A DNA stretch of 64,000 bases from Ptychodera flava (lineage: Eukaryota > Hemichordata > Enteropneusta > Ptychoderidae): assembly GCF_041260155.1 (NCBI RefSeq), contig NC_091947.1, forward strand, positions 25,988,115 to 26,052,114, read 5' to 3'. The notes beneath the pieces were generated by a model that worked only from the letters and a program-made list of their open reading frames with translations, was not told the DNA's origin and ran no database searches. Positions 49,982-62,968 of this stretch are shown here, in pieces. Numbering within the stretch: the stretch's first letter is position 1; every line of letters begins with the position of its first letter. The position numbers and the translations under genes were made by a program.

Positions 49982-52900
49982 CAGTACGGAATATTTCAAG
50001 TTTGACATTTCTTTGTATCTCTGCTCTTGAGAACTTCACAGTCAGCTTCGTGCAAAAGGAAGGGTCTCCCATGAATTGTTTTGAGGTCAGCATTTGCCAC
50101 ACTATGAGTCTTGTCCTCATAGTTTCCAAAATGACACAAAATTTCATTTATTATTTATATGTGCTATGCATTCTGTGTCATAGCCATGGTCTGATCAATA
50201 CATTGTGTTTACTATGGTAAGTTAATGGCCATCTGTGACGTGACCATGGTTCACACTATTTCATACCAAACAGCGCATATGGATTTGTCAGATCTGTCTT
50301 TCAACTCATATGATACTTACAATTATTATACATCTACCACCAAGAACAATAGAATTTTATGTACACTAAAAAAGCTCTACAGAACACCTGTTCTGTAACA
50401 TGAACCATTTCCAGGAATTTCCCACACCCATATACACTGCATTCAGTGGCTATAACTGCACATTCACTGTGAATGGTTTCAAGGGACCCATTTGATTATT
50501 GCCAGAATGTGTCTTGCACTCTACAGTGTATTCACAGGCTATCCAGAAGCATGATCAAGATAAGTGTTCCACACTTGCTATAAATTGGAAGACAAATTGT
50601 TCACATTGCATGAAAGTGTTCCATACTCGGCCAATTGGACACCTCACTCAAGAATGTAGAATGTATAATTATAAGGTCATTATGAAAATACCGCCAAGGA
50701 TGCACAGACATTGGTGCTGCACATCCCCTTCCACTTTGAGTTGGGCAACACCCTGTGCCAATGTCCTCCTGCATCCTTTGTAGTATTTTCATAATAAGCT
50801 AATTGTATTATCTTTACTTAATATATTGTGCAAGATTATTCTTCAATACATGAATTAGGCACAGTGCCTGTGTGCATTTTATGCATGATACCAAAAACAG
50901 CAGTGCCCTCTAATTGCAATATCAGATCATATCTATAATAAGGCTGAATAGATGAAATTGCTTATATGATGCTTTTTTATTTTTATGAAAATGCGATACA
51001 CCGGTAAAGTGCAACATTTAGAAATGCAATCTCTTAGCCAACATGTAACTAATTGGCACAGAATAAATTAAGTGATTTCTGCCAATCTGTAAAGTATTGA
51101 GTTTCTCAAAACTTCTAAGGCTTTGCAATGCAAGTGTCTTTTAAAGAGCAGACAGTGTCACAAACCTTCAGTCACGATTTTCTTTCGAAAAATCATGATT
51201 GAAGTTTTATAGAGTGGTGGTGCTACTCAGTTGAGACAAAGATTTCAAAGGAATTATTTCAGTTCGTGGAGTTAAAAAGCTAATCATAAGGTATAGGATT
51301 GTTCAGACTAGGTTCAAGTCAGTGAATTGTTAAAGAATAAAATTATTTGCTCACAGCAGTTTCTGTTGTGTCTCTTCTGCTTCATACAAACCTATACGAA
51401 ATTTGCCAGCCCAGGTCAGGTTTTTAAAGCGATCAAATGTGTCACCTTTGACTCTGCGCAGTAGTGAGTTAGTTTCTGCTGGATGTGATTTTGAATGAAA
51501 CTTCCCTGTATTGCGTTTACTCAACTAACACTTTTCATATGAAAACAGAACACAAATCATCAAGTTCAAGCCACTCACAAACTTCCAAATCACAGACTTT
51601 TTTTGGTGAAACGCCCCTATATCGCATTCACCCACTCACGTTTCATATGAAAACAGAGTACAAATCATCATGTTCACCCTATTCTAATAATCAAAAATCA
51701 CAGACTTGAACCAAGTCTAAGGATTCTCTGATGCAACAACTTTCCTCTATGTGGACAATGTGTCTTTGAATCTAACTTAAAGGCCTGAGCTGGCGCCATA
51801 TTGTCTCATCAGATAATTTACTTACTGATTACAATTCCAAGTACAATAAAGGCTATCACACCTCCATAATCCTTTACAGACTAGAACAAAGGCAATCCCA
51901 GGGATCGCCAAAAGGGCCTTTAACACATACAGGTGATTTCAAATCTCTCAGCTGTCACCAGTAGTTTGTCTCGCTCACGTTAAAGTTTTAAGTCAAAAGC
52001 TATAACAATATGAGTAACGCTCATTTGAATACTGCATCATAGAAAAGCATGTTATGGCATTTGGCGTGCAACATTTATACACTACCGTCCCTTTAGTTAT
52101 CGTGCTGTCAGTGTTTCATGGAAAATTTTGATCAAGTATTTAAAGGGGCAGGTCATTATCAGTTTTATTTAAAAGCAAATTGATTAACTTGATAAATATT
52201 TCAATGGAAAACAAAGGGCTTACACCATATAAGTACTCAATGTCAACAAGAACTAATGCGAAAACAAGGGATTAAGAACTGCCCCTTTTTAATGCCTTCA
52301 CCATTCATTAGTACCTATTCCTTGTTCCTGTGTTTCTGGTAAGTAAATACGGATGCTAACTTTTATCAGTACTCGCTTGTGTTTTTTGTAATGTACATAC
52401 ATGTACACTGATGGGAAACTTTTGTGTAAGTAAGATGTGTGTGAAATGGGACATTAAATTTGTGTGCCTACCAGTAGTCCTAACATCCACGATTAATAAC
52501 TTTAAAAACACACGTCTAACTTAGATATTGTGTAAAATTTTTGCATCTTTCATAGTGCCTTCCTCAGTTTCCAGTTGCATGTACCTGTGATTTTAGCATT
52601 CAGTTTTGATCTTTTCAATCAGAGGGCACAGGAAAATGCAAAATTCTTATAATATCTGCAAATTATATAGCCAGTTCTGATTGTATGCAGTCTGGGGTAA
52701 CCTACTTTAGGTGTAATTTAAATTCCGTTGCTTAAATCTGTAAGGAGCCATACACGCACAATTGACAGCATAGGGAAATTAGTAAAAGAGGAGTAGTAAA
52801 ACACTGCTGGTTGCACACATGGACCAGATACAATTTGCCAGGCTGATGAATTTTACAATCCCTTAGCTGACAAAAATAATTTGCAATTTTCGGTTTGTTG

Positions 52901-55887
52901 AGATTAGAAGCAAGGTATACTTAGTGTACTTTACAGAAGAGGTAATCATCAGGGGTTGGGGTGCAGGGTGGTGGTACTATTTTTTGGGGGCTCCACAGTT
53001 TGAAACAGAATTTCAAATTTACTTCCACTAGTGTTAGGTCATTTTCACAGAAATCGGACACTGGCGACGGGATGGAAAAAGACCAGAAATGTAAACCAAC
53101 ACATCTTGAAGGTTGTCCATCACACACATAGTTTATTTCAGATAGTTGTCACATGTCAGTGTCTTCACACACCAAAAATATATTGTCAGTTATTGCATTC
53201 TAAAACACAGACTTGTTACGTATAAACAGGATTAATGCTCCTAACACAATGATCTTCAAGCACTAATGGGATGTATCAATTTTTACAGCCATATTCAGAG
53301 TGTATGGTATTATTCGGCAGCACACGCATGTGTTATATGTGCAAGGGATATTTATTACTGTTTGACTTACACCAGGTCTCTTTAAAGGTATACTGTCACC
53401 TGTTCCAGTTTTTGCGTTAAATAGCTTTGCAAAACATTACAGCCTTTCAAGTCCTTTTCAGATCTGTATGACTGCTTTACATTTTTGAACATGCAAACAG
53501 GTCCAGACATCAAGAGTGTTTTGCAAACAAAATTAGGATGTAGCAAAGGTTTACGGAGAAGGCTTTCATGTTGCTTTGGTAGGATTTTGAGTTTGGTGTG
53601 TGTCTACAACACTGCAGCAGTCTTTTCCGATGAAAAATTCAGCGAAAAAGTCTTTGTACTTTTCTCAACAATTAGCAGTTTGAGAAATGCTATTTCCGCT
53701 ATACTGCTTTGTACCTAAAACACAAGTATCTGTTATTTGGTAATTGATAAAGGACAGTTACAGCACACAATTTTGCATATAGAATGGTTAAATAATGTTT
53801 GGTAGCCATATCACAATTTCTCCCCTTCAGAGTGTGCAACTTTCATACGACTGTATATCTGAAATTGAATACTCAAAAATGATGCTCATTATCTTTTGAT
53901 CTCTGATATTATGCTAGAAACACTGAGATTACACATAGCACCATTTGCTGATTTGGAAATGCTGCAATTTGATCTGTGAATCAACGCTGGATCTCGGACC
54001 AGGTATCAGAATTGCAGAGTCAAGGTCAGCAATACAGAAAGTAACTTTGCGTGATCTCCCAGTCCTAGATTTGCCACTTGTTCATTGCATAGAAGTATCG
54101 GTTTCAAATATAACACACTGTATGGTAACTCAGCAAGTCGAGACTGTGCATACGATGTACCGGTATGCTTCAAAGTAAAATTGACCTCTCTCCTATAGAC
54201 CCCTCATTGTTTTAAAAAATTTAACTCTCTGTGTCAATCCAGATATCAAGTAAGTGTCATATGTAAATTCATCTCTCTCGAGTTTTGGCATGTTAAATTG
54301 GCTCAGGAGTCAACCAATTTCAATATTACAACCACATTGTATACATGTCGTCCTTATCTTCACAAGACAACTCTCTCTTCAAAATTTACTCAGACAGTGG
54401 GCAGTGTACTGATGACTGGTGATAAATAATATTTGGAAAACATTGTTTAGTTTAGTTTGTGCTGTACACACTTCAAACAAAATCAAATATGGAGGACTGT
54501 CACATTAATGCTGTACTGATATATTCTTCGAAATGACTCAGTTGTACAGTTGCAACAGGACTTTGTAAATATTCTTGGACAGTTGGTATTTTGTGCGTTG
54601 ATAACCACTTTTGAGAAGCATCAATGCCAGATTTCATCTTCTGCTACTTCCTCAAATCATACGAGATTATACAGTCACAGTGGTAGAAATGCAATTTGTA
54701 GCATACGAAAGTATGAAGCATGGAAGACTACAATACTGGGATGACAAAAAGCATTTTATAATTCATAATTATCCTAGGGGTATATTTCTATTCATTTATT
54801 GCAAAAAACACCCTAAGACTGGCACAAGCATATCACGATTGGGCTTGCTTTTCTACACATGCACATTAGAGATAAAACACACATTTTACACAGATGGACA
54901 ATGGTTGAGTTATCTGAACACTTCTTAGCTCGTTGAGGGTATAAAGCTCACTGAGACTGAGACTACAACAATTCACCATCGCAACACCCCATCACTGCTA
55001 TCCCACCTCAAGGACCTACTGTCGTTGCAGTGAAATGCAGCCATAAAGATATGAAAAGATGCCCTCTATGGCAGAAGTACTGGTTTCTTTTTGTAACAGC
55101 AAACTCCGTATGGGGTATGTGTGGCTAAGCAGTACTGTAAATGCCATACCAGAATTTCCAAGACTTCAGGGCAGACTGCACTTTAACACAGTGACGCTAG
55201 ATCAACAAATACACTGGGATGTCACAAAGGTGTCAACGCCACAGCTGGCAATATTCTTACCTAATATGGTGTATGAGTATTCTAAGTATCAAAGTTCAAA
55301 GTTCAAAGTAAGTATGCAAAAATACAGCACAACAAAGCAGAATAACATTCAACCATGGTCCCTCTACAACCATGATTCAGAATACCAAATATCATGTACC
55401 GGGCTATGTTCAAGGCCAAGATAACATGATGTTGGAAGGAGCTTGCAAAAACTTCATCCCTATACCGGTACTTTCTGAAAATTTATTTCACACAGTTTGG
55501 TGTGTAAATAAAACATAATCACTGCAGTGCTACACCATGAAGTCACTTGAAACTGACATTTCTGGGTTTTCAGTTTGGCAAGATGCCAAACTGTTGACAC
55601 AATTTCAATGAAGGGATTTCTTTAAATCATGAGTTTTTCACAATATCTGGAAATGTTTTCATCACATTCTCGCCCTGATAAAAACCATGAAAATTTATCC
55701 TTTTCTAAAATTACGCTGAGCACAACACTCATGGTTAGTAATGGGAACTAAAAAGCCACATACACCATTAATAGTTACACCGTGTTGCGCATTAAAAATT
55801 ATATTTGTGAACTTTTTTCTATGCCTTCTTCACATTAAAAATTATAATTTTGAACTTTTTCTTCACTTTTGTCAGTCATTGCCAACT
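49982..55887. other. Convergent intergenic stretch between TMEM129 and sideroflexin
   Basis: This should contain the TMEM129 3' UTR (AATAAA candidates near 51062 and 51336) and the sideroflexin 3' UTR (TTTATT at 55482-55487, read on the minus strand). Plus-strand frames at 54611-54928 and 55059-55424 show no recognisable domain and no splice support. No other gene is seen. Confidence 0.4.
51490..51715. repeat. Two diverged tandem units of about 108 bases
   Basis: Each unit carries TTTCATATGAAAACAGA, ACAAATCATCA and a closing AATCACAGACTT. The reading frame happens to stay open across both (FHMKTEHKSS then FHMKTEYKSS). With no neighbouring splice sites or domain I treat it as a repeat rather than a gene. 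Confidence 0.6.
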
Positions 55888-58800
55888 TCAGAGTCCTTTG
55901 TTGAAATATACTGTTGTTACATCGGGGTTTGTTTTCTTAATGCTCTCTTGTAGTGCTGGTTCCAGTTTACTAACTGCCATTGAACTGTAGACGAATAAAA
56001 GAGTTTGGCATAAATGAATCGAACATTTGACAATTTGTGTGATTGAGAATCAGTTCGTATACATTTTTGAAGTGTATATGTCTGTGGTAGCTGATGCAAT
56101 GATGCTGATGTTGACGACTTTTTTAATATTGATAACTAATCAATGAGCTGTAAAAGTGGTCGAAAACAGGAAATATTCATCACAATTGCACAGTCTATCA
56201 CAAAGGTGCAGAGAGGTGGTACATATGGAAACTCATTAGCAATGATAGGTTGAAGGAGCATAAATGTTCATTTCCAACATCATACAGACATAAATTACCC
56301 AACAAATTGATGACAGTCCTCATGTCTTTTTCGTTTGTTTTGACAATGTTATATGCTTACATTGACACCAATCTGGACTTCAAATGGACCGTTATCATAA
56401 AAGGCTACTACCATAAGCACGGAGTGGAATGAGAACTGGCTTGTCTCGCGTATACAAGTAAGTATAAGTCAGTGAGTCACAGGTAGTGGTACTGACCCTG
56501 CATTGAAACAGCAAGGTTACTCTGATTGACTGTGTGTAAACACATTAAAAGCTAGTCTCACCTCTTTTGTGGGAAGATTGCACAGCACATTGGAGTTGCA
56601 AACACAAGACTGAAAAGAAAGAAAGAGGCAAGTCAGCATATTTTTGAATTCTACAATCCCTCACAGCAGCTTTCTCTTCATTAAACTACTGCAAAAGTGA
56701 AATCCATGTTGGTGTCTGGAGAGTCAAAAGTGAACACAGATGGAAAACATTTTGGAAAGACAAAAACCACTGTTCCATCGGAACAAACTCAGTAAATGGA
56801 CTCTGTAACAGTTTGCTCTTCATGACAATGAGGCTGGAAAGCCAGGAAATACGTGGGGCAGAACAATCTTGAGATACTTGTTGAATTGCTGATGAAATAA
56901 TAAAGAATAGGATATTGCAAATGAGCTTCTCTTCCGCTCAACTGCAATGATCTACAAAAAGATGCACTCTTACATAAATGCAACACAACGAAAGAAGTGT
57001 AAACGTTTTCAATTTTAATATCAAGACATATGCGTCAAATCTATTCTTTCTTACACATTTACTACTGCACAAACAAATCACACCTCTGAAAATCTAGCTC
57101 TTAACATTTTCTTCCAGGAAATGGCTGAACACTGAATTTTCTTGTACAGGGTCATAAAAGGTCAAAAACGCAAAACTTTTGTAATCACATGGACAAATTC
57201 CTCAGAAGACAAATATTAAACTCTTTCATCACCATAGTTTGACCAAATCCCATCGTTATCTATGGTGAGTGTGGACCTGTTCACTGGCAATTGGGGTGAA
57301 CAGGTTAAAAAAGTTGCTGGACTTACCATAAACCTACAAGTCCTACTTGTATCGGGGCATTGAGATAGGGAAACCTTTTCAAGAATGATTTCTTCTCAAG
57401 GACATTCATAATAAGTGGAGGAATCACTGGCAAAGAGGCAAGAGAATAAGATTAAATGATTGAAAGTACACACAGTAAGATTAGAAGCAAAGAATCTCTT
57501 GAATTATATCTCCTATTTAGTAACACAACATATTCTTCCATTGGAGGACATAAAATGTATAGCCTGTGTGAAATCATAAAAATATAAAGACATCTTGGCT
57601 CATACATGTACATGACTCAAAGAGTGGTACACTATCCCATTATTAGCCAGAAATTTTCCTGAATACAGGTTAAAACTGAAACCATTACCATCACTACATG
57701 TACATTTTTAATATTAGAATGCAATTTCCATGGCGAGTGCAAAATAATAAAGATAATGGGTAAAATATGTTCAACTTACTCATGCCTGGCGCAGCCATGC
57801 TAACTCTAGATAGAACCACCATTGAAATAGCTTTCTTAGCTGCCTTCTGCGATTCTCCCAGTTTGTTTCCATTTTCATCGACCACAGTGATTCCCGATTC
57901 CAGTTCCCTCATCCTCATCATGGGTATATTGACACAGTTGGCAGCTGCCACAGCAGCGAAGGGAACATATCGACCAATCAGAGGAGGAGCTTTCTGGATG
58001 GGGAGAGGTATAAACAATGTTAGAAAGCAATGACAGTTACTGTACTGAAATAAATATCAGCCACCATACATATACTTTTCCAAAAGTGATTGCAGAGTTT
58101 TGAATTTTGTTAGAGAATTGAAGTGTCTCTATGAAATAACTTAAGAGTTAAATCATTTTCACATATCTTTAATGAATACAACATAAAAGTTGTTTAATAC
58201 AGTACTCACAGGTACAATATTATGTATCGGAAATGGAGATTTTCCATTGTTATCACACAAATCCTACCGAATCAGAATGAGTTTGAAAAAACAAATCCAA
58301 TGCCTCTGTCAAGATGAGGCACTAACAAAATGAATTTGATAACATACCGGTACGGTACATAAAACATCCTACCAAGGATGCCATCGTGTACCAGTATTTG
58401 CTTACCCCAAGATTAATTACTAAAACTACAGAAAGAAAATAGTGCTCAATCAAAGTGAGCCCATAAATTCTTCAGTTACACGTTCTCAACCGACATAAAT
58501 TGCTTATGGCCACATATACTGGTTTATTACAATCAACATGGATATTATGTGGAACATCAGAAAATACTCTGGCAGGAACTGTAAACCCAGTGAAACGCAT
58601 GTTTGTCAAACTGTACACCAGTACTTACAGATACTAAGCTGTTCAGTCCTAATGCTGTTACAAGAGCACCACCAGTAGCTAGGATGTATGATTTCACCAG
58701 CTGACTGAAAGATTACGATAACATTTTACAGATAATGTTATAAATTGTACATGTATTATTTATGTTGAAACAATCACAGAGGTACAAGATTTCAGAGCAT

Positions 58801-59563
58801 TAGAAATGAAATACTTTGAGAATCTTTTTGATAACTCATACATGAATGCATCAAAAGCCATCATTACGTATGTGCTGTCCTAGGTTGAGCAGAACTGACG
58901 TATAGTATAACTCAATTTAACATATGTAAAACATATTTTTTCACCAAGACCTTGTAACCTGACAAAGTGATCAATTACCTTTGGTATTCCACTAGTAATA
59001 AGTTAAAAGGAAATGGGGGGGGGAGGGGGGGGGGGGGGGGCATAAATTGAATACCATGATGTAATCCCTTAAATCTTAATAAATTTTGATTTACACACTT
59101 TACCTCTTGACTACCATTACAATATAAAATTGCTGTACCAAAATACTGTGAATACATGTATGAATAGGATCTGAGAAAATTCTGGCACTAAAAGTGTGTA
59201 CCTGTAGTAATTCATTATGGCACTGGAACTTTCCAGCATTCAAGGGAGTCAAGGGTTTCATTTTAAAATGTCCCAAAAAAAATCTTGACCAGAGAATGGG
59301 ACAAGCTTTGTAAAGACAGGATCCATAACACTATGTCATCCATAAAGATTTCAAAAAGAAGCATGTCTGGTGAAACATGATTGGCAGTTAATGCAGGACA
59401 CTAATTCTTGATTGGCCAAGTGGAATCCTAGGGTCTAATTAATTGACAAAAGCACATCACACACCTGACGGGTATTGGACTCTCTCCACTCCTGTTGGAG
59501 TAATTGACGATAGCATTGAAAGACTGGTTGATCCACTGCCAGAATATAACTGTTGGTGTTGTT
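55888..59563 (-). CDS. Sideroflexin (SFXN1/3 type), last six exons
   Basis: Sideroflexins are mitochondrial inner-membrane carriers; SFXN1/3 bring serine into mitochondria for one-carbon metabolism. Exons in transcript order: 59563-59465, 58704-58629, 57993-57780, 57426-57327, 56609-56562, 55984-55888. Phases match at every join and all sites are GT-AG. Landmarks shared with human SFXN1: TTP...[104 protein letters not shown] and the C-terminal VYFNKGL. About 211 residues are visible. The N-terminal exons (about 110 residues) are not found before the right edge, so they lie beyond a retroelement-bearing intron outside the window. SFXN1 cannot be told from SFXN3 here. Confidence 0.93.
57220..57304. 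repeat. Small TTAA-flanked repeat
   Basis: TTAA at 57216-57219 and 57305-57308 brackets 85 bases beginning ACTCTTTCATCACCATAG and ending in a short hairpin (CCTGTTCAC...GTGAACAGG). The left part resembles 33371-33425 (TTAACCCTTTCACCACCGTG...CTATGG), where only one end is seen. Both may be remnants of one piggyBac-like MITE family. Confidence 0.45.
59015..59040 (+). repeat. G-run in a sideroflexin intron
   Basis: Nine G, one A, then sixteen G. It could form a G-quadruplex on the plus strand; the sideroflexin transcript carries it as C. The length may vary or be mis-sequenced. Confidence 0.85.
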
Positions 59564-60723
59564 CTGTAAACAAAACAAGCCAGGGTAAAATAACTAAATG
59601 TTGAGTGAGCTTTAACACTGGCAAAATGAGCTTATCGAAAGATCATGAGAAAAATCTTGTTGAAATTTGAAAATCAGCAGAAGTATTTTTTTGAAACAAG
59701 ATGCTTCGCAGAACCCTGCTGAATGAAATAGTTCCTGATTATATTGTTTATGAGCTTTATGCGCTACCAAAATGATTGAGAAGTGGATATGTTAGAGCAC
59801 ACCCACCCCACCGCAAGGCACTTCTATTGAAGTATTCACATCAGATTCAGCAATTTTCACGTTTTCCTGTTTTTGTCGGCTTGATCTTTGACCCACATTA
59901 ACATTGCAAGCGGTTGCCTCGACTACAAAGTTGCATATTCACAAAAAAATCATATAGGGAAAAATGTTTTACAGAATTTGATTAGAGACAATGACATGAT
60001 AAGCTTTTTCTTACAGTTATTTTGTTTTTGATATACAGCAAAAGTTGGGGATTTCAAAATGATCTCAATCCCTTCTATGGTGATCTTTAATTATTTAATT
60101 GTCCGAAAAATACAAAACAGGGTGTTAGATGTTCGTTGTCTGCTCGCTAAGTGATTCTTTTTGGAGTGCGGCGACAAAACGTTATGGGACGCCACACTGT
60201 TTGATTGACAATCTTGTGAGACGAAAGTTGCAATTTGTGACTTGTTTTGATGAACTCCCCCCCCCCCCCCCGCCCCCCCCCCCCCCCCCCCACGTGGTAT
60301 AAAATTGATGACAATATTAAAGGGCCAATCATGGCGCAGTTTTAGAGAAGACAATCAACCCGAGGGATATGGGAGGGCTTTACTTTTAAAATATCATCCA
60401 ATAATAGTTTGGATTTATTTTATAGACATCCTGAAGGAAAGTCATTCATTGATGCCAAGTCGCAACTTTGAACAAAGCGAGAGCCGGGGATGTTTGAGTA
60501 CGATCACCCGGCCTCCAGCCTAGCCTCACACTCTCAGCCGTCGATCGACTTTTAGCAGGCAACACGGCGCTGCGAGCACCTCTGACGACTATGGGCCAGT
60601 GGTCTATGCTGACTTCCTTCACCTCCAGTGGGGACAAACAAACATGGCCATGGTACAATGTAATGCTTTATGATACAGCACAGTGTGTGAACAAAATCAG
60701 GAAGCAAGTTTGATAGATTGTAT
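59564..60723. other. Sideroflexin intron sequence with a long C-run
   Basis: This is intron upstream of the first visible sideroflexin exon. It holds C15-G-C19 at 60257-60291. I searched the minus strand for the expected upstream exon (ending ...TFYR with a GT donor) and did not find it. Open frames here are artefacts of the C/G run or have no domain. Confidence 0.5.
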
Positions 60724-61293
60724 TGTTACGGCAGAGAAAACGAACAAAAGGGTGAACTCAGCAGTTTACGTTTAAACAAAATTATTACGAAAACAAAACT
60801 AATTGCTAAGTCAGGGACAGAGTACAAGCTTTAAAAGTGTACAGACTACTTATCTCAGCTGGGACGGCAAAGCTCCAGTCTCAGAGTTGTAACAGTCAGT
60901 CGGATGAATGAACAGTCCTTTGGCTTGCAGGCTTGAAGCTGCACAAAGTCCACAGTATAAATCCAGCGTTGACAGTGAAGGTCTTGAAAAGTCTTGAGAA
61001 TGACTACTGCTGGAGTTTAGTAACACACAAGAGACACGATCCCAAAAGTCTGACTGGAAGCTGTGCACGTCCCTTTTATAAAGCATATAAGAACAATCTA
61101 GAACTTTTATTGACATGCTAATTACTGTTCTAAAATTATCTCCCTTACACAACTAATCAACTTTCCAGAACATTCCAAACATGACTAATTGAATTCAAGG
61201 TTGTGAGGTCATCAGGGCAGTGACCTTGAGAATGTTCTAGACTAATTGAACTCAGGTCATGATGAGTGTGGGGGAAATGACCTACATAACACA
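60724..61293 (-). repeat. 3' LTR of the Gmr1-like element
   Basis: It begins TGTGTTATG directly after the polypurine tract and ends CTGCCGTAACA, so it has TG...CA ends and is about 570 bases long. The outer border is inferred from the ending alone because the partner LTR is not in the window. Confidence 0.7.
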
Positions 61294-61517
61294 CCCCCTC
61301 TTCAAAAAAAGAAATTTTTCAAAGAAAAATCTTTCTTTTACAAATGTAATCTTGAAAAGGATTTAAGTACTCAAATTTTGTTTTACTCTAAAGTAAAATT
61401 TCTTGAAAGTGAACAACAATAAACTCTAAATACGAGAGAGACAGTCTGCAATTAAATTGTCTCTGCCTTTGATATGTCTAATGTCAAGATTAAACTCCTG
61501 TAACATTAAACTCCATC

Positions 61518-62889
61518 TTAGCAATCTCTGATTTTTGCCTTTAAATTTCTGCAGAAAACAAGAGGGTTGTGATCAATATAAACCACTATTGGCTGATTTG
61601 AAGAAGTAACATAAACTTCAAAATGCTGTAAAGCTAATATCAAAGATAAACACTCTTTTTCAATTGTAGAGTAGTTTCTCTGGGATTTGTTAAATTTGCG
61701 TGAAAAATAGCAAACAGGATGATCTATACCATGACTATCCTCTTGCAATAAAACAGCACCAGCAGCCGTATCACTAGCATCTACAGCTAATTTGAATGGC
61801 AAAGTGAAATCTGGTGCAGACAACACTGGGGCACTTTGCAGTATGGCTTTAAGTGTATCAAATGCCTGTTGCATTGCTCTGACCAAACAAACTTTACTTT
61901 CTTTTTAAGTAAGTTAGTCAAAGGCTCAGTAATTGTGGAGAAATTTGGACAGAATTTTCTGTAGTAACCAGCCATACCGAGAAAGCGCATCAGTTGTCGT
62001 TTGCAGTTTGGTATGGGAAAACTTGAAATGGCACTGATTTTGGCATCAACAGGTTTTACCTCACCCTGTCCTACAGTATGTCCGAGGTAAGTCACCCTCG
62101 CCCAACCAAACTCAGATTTGGCAAGGTTGACAGTCAACATTGCTTTACTCAGTCTCTCAAAGAACTTCCGCATGAGCTTGATGTGTTCCTCCCAGGTGTC
62201 ACTATACAGGACGACGTCGTCAACGTAAGCTGCACACCGTCTAGCCCGGATATGACGTCGTTGATCATCCGTTGGAACGTTGCCGGAGAGTTCTTCATTC
62301 CGAATGGCATCACCTTGTACTGGAACAATCCGTCTGGTGTAACAAAGGCGGATATTTCACGAGCACGATCCGTCAGAGGGACTTGCCAAAATCCCTTCAG
62401 TAGGTCAAATTTCGTCACATACTTGGCTTTTCCCACTCGGTCGATGCAGTCATCAATCCTCGGGATTGGGAAAGTGTCTGTCTTTGTTAAAGTGTTGACC
62501 TTCCTAAAGTCCGTGCACATACGATAACTGTGATCTGATTTGGGAACAAGTATACACGGCGAACTCCAGTTACTTTTACTGGGTTCAATAAAGTCATTGT
62601 CCAGCAGGTATTTGACTTCTTCCTGGAGATATTTTGCTTTTGTTGGATTCAGTCTGTATGGATGTTGTTTTACAGGCTTACTGTCCCCAACATCAACGTC
62701 GTGATAGATGACGTTTGTCCTCGTTGGAACATCTTGAAACAGGTGTTTATATTCGTGGAGCAGTTCTTTCACCTGTTGTTGTTGTTCTGGCTGGAGGTGT
62801 GCCAACTTTGTAGACTCCAGCTTCTCCAGGATTTCTGAGTTCTGAAGCTTGACCGAGCCCAGCTTTGAGTTTAGAGTATTTTCACTCAA
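61518..62889 (-). other. Reverse transcriptase and RNase H region of the Gmr1-like element
   Basis: Landmarks of the Ty3/gypsy reverse transcriptase are visible (SPCILVPKSD, FRKVN, FDLLKGFWQVPL, MPFGMKNSPATFQ), followed by RNase H (LAVDASDTAAGAVL, CYFSRKF, YIDHNPL). This is a fossil region of the larger broken element. Confidence 0.9.
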
Positions 62890-62968
62890 GTCAGTTTCAG
62901 TATCACTATCTTCATAATGGTTTGAACTGACTGCACTGACAGGCTGAGTTATAGTAGGATTATCCCTA

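Noticed and set aside
51485-51709. In-frame repeated peptide (FHMKTEHKSS / FHMKTEYKSS)
   Set aside because: Explained by a DNA-level tandem duplication; no flanking gene structure supports coding.
55059-55424. Plus-strand open frame of 121 residues between TMEM129 and sideroflexin
   Set aside because: No recognisable domain, no splice partners, and it lies downstream of the sideroflexin stop on the opposite strand.
60091-60354. Glycine-run open frames
   Set aside because: Produced by the C/G homopolymer run.
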